In this document: positions 7,465-12,234 of the stretch, piece after piece | Position numbering within the stretch: the stretch's first letter is position 1 | How the letters are laid out: every line of letters starts with the position of its first letter | DNA from: Verrucomicrobia bacterium UBA6015 | GTDB taxonomy: Bacteria > Verrucomicrobiota > Kiritimatiellia > UBA8416 | NCBI GenBank assembly: GCA_002428045.1 | Contig: DIZZ01000056.1 | Location: 1,570-13,803 of the forward strand | Length of the DNA stretch: 12,234 nt | Reading direction: 5' to 3' | Notes under the pieces: generated by a model | Seen by the model: only the letters and a program-made list of their open reading frames with translations | Database searches by the model: none | Told to the model about the DNA's origin: nothing | Position numbers and translations under genes: made by a program

Positions 7465-8506
7465 CGTCATCAACGAACGCAAGCACGACCACCTCCGCAT
7501 CCTGCGCCACGACAAGGATACGGATCGGCGCAAATACTATTTCGACGATATCCGCCTGACCCATCGCGCCTTACCGGACATCGACCTGGCCGACGTCGAT
7601 ACGCGCATCCCCTTCATGGGCAAGACGCTTTCCTTCCCGCTGCTGATCTCCTGCATGACTGGCGGGCGTGGCGAGGAGCTGCTCAGGATCAACCGCCACC
7701 TGGCGGAAGCAGCAGAAGCCACCGGGGTGGCGATGGGCACCGGCTCGCAGCGCGTCATGCTCGAGGATGCCACCGCGCGCGACAGCTTCATGCTCCGCAA
7801 GCAGGCCCCCACCACCCTGCTGCTGGGCAATCTCGGGGCCGTGCAACTCAATTACGGCATCACCCCCGCGCAATGCAACCAACTGGTGCGCGACACTGGC
7901 GTCGATGCCATCTGCCTGCATCTCAACCCGCTCCAGGAGGCCGTGCAGCCGGAAGGCGATACCCGTTTCCGGGGGCTCACCGCCCGCATCCGCGACCTGG
8001 TCGCCTGCCTGGAGGTACCGGTCATCGTCAAGGAGGTCGGCTGCGGGATCGGGCTTGAGGACGCCCTGACCCTGCTGGATAACGGCGTCCGCTACCTCGA
8101 CATCGCCGGGGCGGGCGGCACCTCCTGGAGCCGCATCGAGCATGGGCGCGATCCGGGCGGCGAAAGTCCGGGCCTGTGTTTCCAGGACTGGGGGATCCCG
8201 ACCCCGGACGCCATCTATCGGCTCGCCCCCCTGCGCGACCGCCTGACGCTGATCGCTTCCGGCGGCATCCGCACGGGGCTGGACATGGCCAAGGCCATGA
8301 TCCTCGGGGCCACGCTCTGCGGCATCGCCCGCCCGTTCCTCGACCCCGCCTCCGACTCCACCGAGGCCGTGATCGCCCACATCAGCCGACTCCAGCGCGA
8401 ATTCCAGACCGCCCTGTTCCTGCTCGGCATCCCCCGCGCCACCGACCTCATCGGCCGCCACGACCTGATCCTGAATGCGGTGCACCTTCCCCCTGCTGGA
8501 CGGTGA
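7457..8506 (+). CDS. fni: Isopentenyl-diphosphate delta-isomerase, type 2 (FMN-dependent)
   Basis: A 349-residue TIM-barrel flavoenzyme that interconverts isopentenyl and dimethylallyl diphosphate, supplying both isoprenoid building blocks. Diagnostic blocks are ERKHDHL at the N-terminus, SCMTGG near 70, GTGSQRVML, NLGAVQLNYG, HLNPLQEAVQPEGD with the catalytic Gln and the Mg-binding Glu, VIVKEVGCGIG, and the FMN phosphate-binding IAGAGGTSW and ASGGIRTGLD. I prefer GTG 7457: GGAG at 7443-7446 is about 10 bases away, whereas GTG 7448 is only one base after it. The start lies inside mvaA, so the two are translationally linked. The last 56-59 bases are also read on the opposite strand as the tail of the neighbouring antitoxin-like frame. 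No other mevalonate kinase or decarboxylase gene follows here. Confidence 0.93.
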   Translation: MSNVINERKHDHLRILRHDKDTDRRKYYFDDIRLTHRALPDIDLADVDTRIPFMGKTLSFPLLISCMTGGRGEELLRINRHLAEAAEATGVAMGTGSQRVMLEDATARDSFMLRKQAPTTLLLGNLGAVQLNYGITPAQCNQLVRDTGVDAICLHLNPLQEAVQPEGDTRFRGLTARIRDLVACLEVPVIVKEVGCGIGLEDALTLLDNGVRYLDIAGAGGTSWSRIEHGRDPGGESPGLCFQDWGIPTPDAIYRLAPLRDRLTLIASGGIRTGLDMAKAMILGATLCGIARPFLDPASDSTEAVIAHISRLQREFQTALFLLGIPRATDLIGRHDLILNAVHLPPAGR

Positions 8507-8840
8507 AGCTTTTCGGTTGACCGTCGCCGAGCACTTCATGAATCGGCAGCATCGGCCATCCCTCGGTCAGGCTCGATTTGCCATAAAGCTTATAGCGGTG
8601 ACCGTCTGCCGGTATCCAGCAGGAAGATGCCCATTTCAGGTCCAGCTTGCGGTAAAGCTCAACGCAGTCCCGCAAGTATAGGTTGACAAGGTTCTGGTAG
8701 GGTATGCCGGACTCCTCCGCTAACGTCTTAAAGTAGGAAATGATGTCGGTTCCCATTCGGATCGTTACTTGCTTCTTGAGGCGGGATGCGTAGGGATTCC
8801 GCCGCTTTTTCAGATTTGATAGGTCGTATTCTGCTTTCAT
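8448..8840 (-). CDS. CopG/BrnA-type antitoxin with abnormal C-terminal extension
   Basis: Residues 1-70 match the ribbon-helix-helix antitoxin family that starts MK-EYD: KRRNPYASRLKKQVTIRMG forms the DNA-binding strand, followed by the helices DIISYFKTLAEESGIPYQNLVNLYLRDC and a closing KLDLKW. Family members as I know them stop close to that Trp. Here the frame continues for 60 residues (8630-8448), and the last 18 are encoded opposite the 3' end of fni, so the native stop has probably been lost. ATG 8840 forms an ATGA overlap with the preceding gene and gives the usual family N-terminus. ATG 8855 has a better Shine-Dalgarno (AAGGAA) and would add MPTNE. No BrnT-like toxin is adjacent, so it looks like an orphan. 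It is AT-richer than fni, suggesting acquisition. Confidence 0.7.
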   Translation of the reverse strand: MKAEYDLSNLKKRRNPYASRLKKQVTIRMGTDIISYFKTLAEESGIPYQNLVNLYLRDCVELYRKLDLKWASSCWIPADGHRYKLYGKSSLTEGWPMLPIHEVLGDGQPKSFTVQQGEGAPHSGSGRGGR

Positions 8841-9235
8841 TTCGTTAGTTGGCATTCTTGTATTTCCTTCTTGATCTGATAGGCAAGGATGCGCTTCACG
8901 GCAGTTGCCTCGGTGGCAGCAAGGATATTCTCCTCGTCAAGATCAGCCCTGATGCAGTCCAAAGTCTCAATGAAGGTGGGCCGCGACGAAGGAACGCCGC
9001 TGTCGGGAATGGGTAGCGATATATATCGCAAACCGTGCCTCTGACAGATTACAGGCTCCTCCGCGAGATCAAGCTCGGCTTCCTCTGCGGGAGTCAGCGC
9101 CGAGACGACGCAGTCTACACCGGCTGAGCGCCACGCCTCGACTTCATCGTCCAGCCAGTCGCCACCTCGCGGCCGGGCGGCAATTGCGAGCCGTCCTTTC
9201 CGGGGGCCACGAATCCAGATGATATCCGTCTTCAT
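8837..9235 (-). CDS. Chimera: dual-specificity phosphatase-like N-terminus joined to an XRE-type antitoxin start
   Basis: A 132-residue frame from ATG 9235, which has AAGGACAG about 7 bases upstream. Residues 1-98 follow the bacterial protein-tyrosine/dual-specificity phosphatase-like family: GRLAIAARPRGGDWL, then DCVVSALTPAEEAEL, then SLPIPDSGVPS carrying the presumed general-acid Asp78. The HCxxGxGRS phosphate loop that should follow is absent. From about residue 99 the sequence instead reads DEENILAATEATAVKRILAYQ, which resembles the N-terminal helix of HigA/XRE antitoxins (family: A-A-KRVLAWQI-EM-LSK) and ends at QLTK just before the helix-turn-helix. A catalytic phosphatase is therefore unlikely; it is probably a non-functional fusion left by a deletion near 8935-8945. 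Its TGA overlaps the next start (ATGA). The upstream extension to 9439 lacks any family similarity. Confidence 0.6.
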   Translation of the reverse strand: MKTDIIWIRGPRKGRLAIAARPRGGDWLDDEVEAWRSAGVDCVVSALTPAEEAELDLAEEPVICQRHGLRYISLPIPDSGVPSSRPTFIETLDCIRADLDEENILAATEATAVKRILAYQIKKEIQECQLTK

Positions 9236-9538
9236 GTAATCTGTCCTTGTCCATGATGCATATCCTAACAAATAAGCCATTAGATGTCGAATCCTTTGCT
9301 GCAGACTGGGGTACGGAGGAAGTTTTGTCTCTGGCGGTGTCCGCCGTAGCTTCATGCGAAGGTGCGACCTCCGCCTCAAAATGGCCCCCAAAAACCAAAT
9401 GTCGATTGTAGATTCCGCTGAAAAACCACCTGCCGACAATGCCCCCAGGGCTTGCCGACAACATTTTCCGGTCGCGATCCGCCGTGCGATGTCGACCAGC
9501 CAGACGGCCCCGTAGAGCGCGGGAGCGATCCCTGCGGG
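9236..9538. other. Gap without a recognisable gene
   Basis: The minus-strand frame is open from the phosphatase start back to 9439, but its residues are low-complexity and Arg-rich, resemble nothing I know, and have no supported start. A second minus frame (to 9464) overlaps it. I see no promoter that stands out, no terminator and no RNA gene. It lies between the IS1182 remnant and the phosphatase chimera and may be leftover mobile-element DNA. Confidence 0.4.
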
Positions 9539-10594
9539 CTACTTCAGGCTGAAGCGGTTTTCATTAGCATCGGCACCTCTTTTTTTATTATTTCGGCCTG
9601 TGATCGGTGCCATCGCCATGCCGTCCGCCCGGAGAGCCTGGTCCGCCTCCCACGCCACCCGACGAAAGAGTCGTCGGATGTTGCAGGCAGCCCCGATCAG
9701 GAAGTTCTAGAGCCTGACCTTGTCCTTTCCGCGATAGCGGGCCTGGCGCAGGCCATAGCCCCGGACCACGATAGGACACCTTGCCCGTGGCCTGCTCCTC
9801 AAGTCCTCAAGGCGACTGCAGTTGCTGCTGCGTTGGCCGCCCGGACACGTGGCGTAGCGTTCCTCGACATGCACATCGAAGACCTCGGACGTGAAGACCT
9901 TGCCTCGATCCGGCGAGGCCGGGGCGGGCCCGCGTAACTCGCGCCCCTCGTTGAGGGCGTTCTTGAGTGCTTCGCTGCTGACATAGGACCCGTCCACATC
10001 GAGGGCTGAAGGCGCATCCAATCCGTTTTCGCGCTGCTGACCGGAGACTTCAACCAAACCGGCCTTGTCGCTGTCAGTGGCATCCTGGGTGACGACCGCA
10101 GTAAGGAAACTGGCCGTCGGCTCGCCCTTTGAGCGAGGTTGCTTTCGACATACCGTTCCCAGTACGAGGACCAGGACTCGGGGAATAGCCCGTCGGCTTC
10201 AATTCCATCGAGCAGCAGGCGGATCGTCTCGCGGGCACAGTCGAGTCTGCTCATGGCGCTGAGCAGCCCACGCACATGCGTGGAGTCAAAGCGTTGGCGC
10301 GAGCGTTTCGGAATCCAACTCTGCTGCTTGTCGATCAGCCACGCGAAGGACGAACTGCAAGACCAGCATCCCGAGCAACCTCACCGGATCCCACGCCGGC
10401 CTCCCGTTATCCACGGTGTAAACCGTCTCGAATCGCCCGCGGTAAGACTCAAGCAGGGGGAATATCGTCTGGGCGAAAAAAACGAAAAACGCTGACTGGC
10501 GGCGCACAGCTTGCGGAATACCATCGCGCTGGGTGAACCGCGCCAACAGGTCCGCGTCGGGTTCACCGGGCGGCAAATGCCGGGGTAGTGACAT
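9539..10594 (-). pseudogene. Decayed IS1182-family transposase
   Basis: Pieces of one transposase lie in order on the minus strand. The start is MSLPRHLPPGEPDADLL through RFETVYTVDNGRPAWDPVRL and VADRQAAE (10594 to about 10310). After a jump that skips roughly 75 residues, another frame gives FDSTHV, then LSAMSRLDCARETIRLLL and YWERYVESNL (about 10300-10130). The frame then returns to the first with LTAVVTQDATDSDKAGL, DVDGSYVSSEALKNALNEGREL and CPGGQRSSNCSRLE (about 10118-9780). After another apparent deletion comes RGYGLRQARYRGKDKVRL, an in-frame TAG at 9709-9707 where Gln is expected, and NFLIGAACNIRRLFRR to a stop at 9541-9539. IS1182 transposases are DDE enzymes of about 440-550 residues; this remnant spans 352 codons. 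No terminal inverted repeats could be paired with confidence. It cannot be active. Confidence 0.8.
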
Positions 10595-10602
10595 AAACGA
10601 AC

Positions 10603-10618
10603 CTGACCCTGCGAGAGC
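10603..10618 (+). repeat. Imperfect 16-base direct repeat, copy 1
   Basis: CTGACCCTGCGAGAGC lies just outside the IS1182 remnant start. It matches 15 of 16 bases with the copy at 11309-11324 in the same orientation; the two copies bracket vapBC. Origin is unknown; it may be an element end or a recombination footprint. Confidence 0.4.
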
Positions 10619-10650
10619 TAACCGGAATCCGCTAAACTGTCACCGTGACC

Positions 10651-11028
10651 TCAATGCAGGGTTAACGGAACGTGTTGTGCAATGAGTGTGAAGTGCTTGT
10701 CCCGTGTGTACAGTTCGAGGCGATTCTGAATCGCATGTTGTGCGATCATCAGATTTGGTATGCCAACTTTGTTGATCCCATGCTTAAGGCAAGCAATCTG
10801 CATTTGGATGAGATTATCCCAGTCCACCGCTAAAGGTGGACAGATGATTTCCCGCATAAGGCTGATCAATTTGAGTTGCCGCCTCAGGTGCAGTGCAGGA
10901 ACCAGTTCGGCAAGAATCAGGTCGTTCACGACAACAAGGTTCTCTTCAATCAGGAAGTCGAGTCTTCCGTCGCCTGCTGAACCACGAAAGTACTCAACCC
11001 ATATGGAACTATCGACCAAAACGCTCAT
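10651..11028 (-). CDS. vapC: PIN-domain ribonuclease toxin, VapC family
   Basis: A 125-residue PIN-domain protein, normal length for VapC toxins, which cleave tRNA or rRNA in the cytoplasm when not bound by VapB. The N-terminus MSVLVDSSIWVEYF gives the first metal-binding Asp6; ILAELV gives Glu41; LYTRDKHF near the end gives Asp110. Between them, where most members read xxDLxIA, this one reads IPNLMIA, so Asn92 replaces a usual acidic active-site residue. Activity may be weakened or altered. The ATG at 11028 overlaps the stop of vapB as ATGA, the typical antitoxin-toxin coupling. The stop lies 56 bases before the IS1182 remnant. The toxin-antitoxin assignment is firm from domain and context; toxicity is not shown. 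Confidence 0.9.
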   Translation of the reverse strand: MSVLVDSSIWVEYFRGSAGDGRLDFLIEENLVVVNDLILAELVPALHLRRQLKLISLMREIICPPLAVDWDNLIQMQIACLKHGINKVGIPNLMIAQHAIQNRLELYTRDKHFTLIAQHVPLTLH

Positions 11029-11219
11029 GATCGCTTCCGAAGCGTATTCAGGTCTATGTCCAGATCAATTTTCCCTTTGAACATGGTGAGGCCACGGATA
11101 CGGCTTCTGCGCACGAGCTCTTCAAGTGCCGTCACGATGACTGCCGTCTTCGTACGCTGATGCGTGGCCTTCATCGCTTCAGCAATTAGAGGAGCGGGAA
11201 GATCAAGTGTTGTTCTCAT
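11025..11219 (-). CDS. vapB: VapB-type antitoxin
   Basis: A 64-residue protein starting MRTTLDLPAPLIAEAMKATHQ, then RTKTAVIVTALEELVRR and a C-terminal FKGKIDLDIDL. This is the VapB type 2 ribbon-helix-helix plan: a short beta strand for DNA binding, two helices for dimerisation, and an acidic tail with the KGKIDLD element that binds the VapC active site. I chose ATG 11219 because it gives the standard MRTTL start. ATG 11231 would add MEKP, has AGG further upstream and is possible; the longer frame to 11282 has no family similarity. It overlaps vapC by four bases. As in other vapBC pairs, the VapB-VapC complex probably represses its own promoter; an inverted repeat and promoter lie directly upstream. 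Confidence 0.88.
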   Translation of the reverse strand: MRTTLDLPAPLIAEAMKATHQRTKTAVIVTALEELVRRSRIRGLTMFKGKIDLDIDLNTLRKRS

Positions 11220-11230
11220 AGGTTTTTCCA

Positions 11231-11289
11231 TGCATACATTTACCTGTGACCATGCAGACATAGTATGCACTATCGGGATCATGTGTCTA
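11231..11289 (-). promoter_or_regulatory. Candidate vapBC promoter and operator
   Basis: On the minus strand TAGACA (11289-11284) and TACTAT (11265-11260) are 18 bases apart, 5/6 and 4/6 matches to sigma-70. Perfect 7-base inverted arms TGCATAC (11231-11237) and GTATGCA (11263-11269) flank the expected transcription start, and the second arm overlaps the -10. That layout suits autorepression by VapBC. The -35 overlaps the TAG stop of the upstream gene. Confidence 0.4.
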
Positions 11290-11643
11290 GATCATTTTTC
11301 CTGGTACTCTGACCCTGCGATAGCCGTACTGCTCAAAGGCTTCCGCAACACGGCGTTCCTCCTCCGCATGATCAGCGTGCATCCATGCTGGCAGCGGCTC
11401 GCCTGTGGCTTTCGCATAAAGTGTTTCGGGAGCAATATCCACCTCGTCACCCCAGGTAAGCACACCAAGCTCGCGATTCACCTCGAACCGGCGGAAAATA
11501 TCCATATCCGCAAAACGCGCGAAAACACCGCTGCGTGCCGGATAGTCCGAGAAATCGACGACGCCTCGCCGTCCGTTCTCAAACGTCACCTCATTATAGA
11601 AGACGGCTATCACGATTCCAAAAAATCGGCTTATTTCCGGCAT
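11287..11643 (-). CDS. DUF4160-DUF2442 fusion protein
   Basis: A 118-residue protein from ATG 11643, which has GGGGG about 8 bases upstream; a TTG at 11661 is less likely. Residues 1-17 (MPEISRFFGIVIAVFYN) are the start of DUF4160, which normally continues with PPHFHA-type residues. Here the frame passes at once into a DUF2442-like domain: EVTFENGRRGVVDFSDYPA, GVFARFADMDIFRRFEV, then GVLTWGDEVDIAPETLY and LPAWM (18-88). Those two families are often neighbouring genes with toxin-antitoxin-like distribution, so an in-frame deletion probably fused them near 11592. The last 30 residues (HAEEERR to GKMI) are extra to the domain. It lies upstream of vapB on the same strand, 67 bases before the chosen vapB start. 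Function is unknown. Confidence 0.65.
   Translation of the reverse strand: MPEISRFFGIVIAVFYNEVTFENGRRGVVDFSDYPARSGVFARFADMDIFRRFEVNRELGVLTWGDEVDIAPETLYAKATGEPLPAWMHADHAEEERRVAEAFEQYGYRRVRVPGKMI
11309..11324 (+). repeat. Imperfect 16-base direct repeat, copy 2
   Basis: CTGACCCTGCGATAGC, 15 of 16 bases identical to 10603-10618. This copy lies within the 3' end of the DUF4160-DUF2442 gene, encoding part of its unusual YRRVRVP tail. Confidence 0.4.
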
Positions 11644-11730
11644 AAAGTAACCCCCAGACAACCCAGCAGAACAATAGTTTGCATAGGCGACATCATGCCG
11701 CCATAACAGTAAGTTTACGATTAGTCACAC

Positions 11731-11794
11731 ATGAGAATTCTGTCGTCATATCAGTGCTGTACTTTTAATTCAATTCTCATCATATGCTGATGAG
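11731..11794. repeat. Two overlapping inverted repeats upstream of the CBS-domain gene
   Basis: Outer pair: ATGAGAATT (11731-11739) and AATTCTCAT (11772-11780), perfect over 9 bases with a 32-base spacer. Inner pair: CTCATCA (11776-11782) and TGATGAG (11788-11794), perfect over 7 bases with a 5-base loop. They share CTCAT (11776-11780), so only one pairing can form at a time. They lie in a 226-base gap (11644-11869) with no gene, just upstream of a candidate promoter, so an operator is more likely than an attenuator. A terminator for the DNA to the left is possible but there is no T-run. Confidence 0.5.
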
Positions 11795-11806
11795 CACGAG
11801 CTATGG

Positions 11807-11835
11807 TTGAGCTGTTTATTGGGGTTCGATATACA
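11807..11835 (+). promoter_or_regulatory. Candidate sigma-70 promoter for the CBS-domain gene
   Basis: TTGAGC (11807-11812), 17 bases, then TATACA (11830-11835), each 4/6 to the consensus. Start of transcription would fall about 28 bases before ATG 11870. The overlapping inverted repeats end 12 bases upstream of the -35. Confidence 0.35.
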
Positions 11836-11869
11836 TGCGTGGCATGGATTCAGGAAGGGTAGAGGAACT

Positions 11870-12234
11870 ATGAATATCGAGGACATCTGGTCGACATTGC
11901 CTGCTGTGCATATCAGTACCCCGGCAGCAGAGATCCTGGATCGCTTTGCCGATGCCGGAGGGCCGCCGTTTCTCCCGATTGTGAATGCTGCCAATGAGCC
12001 ACTCGGTATCGTCCGCGAGCAGGAACTGAAATCCTACATTTATTCTTTTTTTGGTCGCGAATTACTGACTCGAAAGCGGTTGCAGGATTTCTTGTACACC
12101 TGTCCGGTACTTCCGGCAAACGTCAGTATTGAAGACTTGCTGCATCTTGCTGCAAGCAAGGAGGATCCCGATGGCATTATGCTTACGGAAAACGGCACCT
12201 ACAAAGCAGTGCTTTTCGGACGGCAGCTATTGCA
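11870..12234 (+). CDS. CBS-domain-pair signalling protein, N-terminal part
   Basis: Starts at ATG 11870 with AGAGGA a few bases upstream and runs off the end after 121 codons. The visible part looks like two CBS-type repeats. The first is about residues 10-60: VHISTPAAEILDRFADAGGPPFLPIVNAANEPLGIVRE. The second is about 75-121: CPVLPANVSIEDLLHLAASKEDPDGIMLTENGTYKAVLF. The linker YSFFGRELLTRKRLQDFL resembles the segment between CBS-like repeats at the N-terminus of GGDEF/EAL proteins and sensor kinases. CBS pairs usually bind adenine nucleotides and control an attached domain, which here lies beyond the window. Output and ligand are therefore unknown. The more ordinary reading frame and the tidy promoter suggest this is an intact gene beyond the patchwork. 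Confidence 0.7.
   Translation, partial: MNIEDIWSTLPAVHISTPAAEILDRFADAGGPPFLPIVNAANEPLGIVREQELKSYIYSFFGRELLTRKRLQDFLYTCPVLPANVSIEDLLHLAASKEDPDGIMLTENGTYKAVLFGRQLL

Noticed and set aside
7571..8539. Minus-strand open frame of 322 codons opposite fni
   Set aside because: Gly/Asp/Val-rich shadow of a gene with unmistakable isomerase motifs.
8837..9439. A 200-codon version of the phosphatase chimera starting at 9439
   Set aside because: The extra 68 residues match nothing and lack a ribosome-binding site, while ATG 9235 has one and starts directly at family similarity.
9452..9937. Plus-strand open frame of 161 codons
   Set aside because: Lies opposite the transposase remnant whose protein motifs are clear on the minus strand; no recognisable domain.
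11164..11706. Plus-strand open frame of 180 codons
   Set aside because: Crosses vapB, its promoter region and the DUF2442 gene in antisense; no family similarity.
8507..11869. CRISPR array, phage defence island or new multi-gene system
   Set aside because: No regularly spaced repeats and no complete set of defence genes; what is present is explained by toxin-antitoxin genes, their fragments and an IS remnant.
1..12234. tRNA or rRNA genes
   Set aside because: No stretch with a convincing tRNA T-arm plus acceptor pairing or conserved rRNA segments was seen by eye; a covariance-model scan would be decisive.

Overview
The window comes from a Gram-negative-type bacterium that I cannot place to genus. 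Evidence for a diderm is a secreted ExbD/TolR-like protein and a CcsA-type cytochrome c assembly protein. It pairs HMG-CoA reductase with type 2 isopentenyl-diphosphate isomerase, so it probably makes isoprenoids by the mevalonate route, which only a minority of bacteria do. The first two thirds is GC-rich housekeeping DNA (40 of 60 bases are G/C at 8041-8100). The last third is AT-richer accessory DNA (27 of 60 at 11041-11100).

Layout of the core part. At 1-210 is the 3' end of a rightward ccsA-type gene. It faces a leftward pair, rbsD (D-ribose pyranase) then an M24 aminopeptidase P-like gene (2098 down to 236). A small rightward gene at 2278-2664 encodes a secreted ExbD/TolR-like domain; its 3' end overlaps that of comEC by 12 bases. 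The leftward operon hisA, M16 zinc protease, comEC (6241 down to 2653) has gaps of only 12 and 19 bases. The ComEC protein has the membrane channel part but no C-terminal metallo-beta-lactamase domain. Divergent from hisA run mvaA (HMG-CoA reductase) and fni, which overlap by 8 bases. A four-codon upstream ORF carries the best Shine-Dalgarno sequence ahead of mvaA.

Layout of the accessory part. From about 8450 the DNA becomes a patchwork of small, mostly leftward genes and fragments. They are a CopG/BrnA-type antitoxin whose frame runs on into the 3' end of fni; a chimera of a dual-specificity phosphatase N-terminus with the start of an XRE-type antitoxin; a badly decayed IS1182-family transposase (10594 to 9539); a vapBC toxin-antitoxin pair whose toxin has Asn at one usual acidic site; and a DUF4160-DUF2442 fusion. 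The window ends in a rightward CBS-domain signalling gene preceded by two overlapping inverted repeats and a plausible sigma-70 promoter.

I see no tRNA, rRNA or CRISPR array. I did not find a coherent new multi-gene system. The most unusual material is the set of chimeric and truncated toxin-antitoxin-like genes next to fni, the uORF arrangement at mvaA, and the nested repeats before the CBS gene. Family assignments rest on motif recognition from memory, not on database searches.
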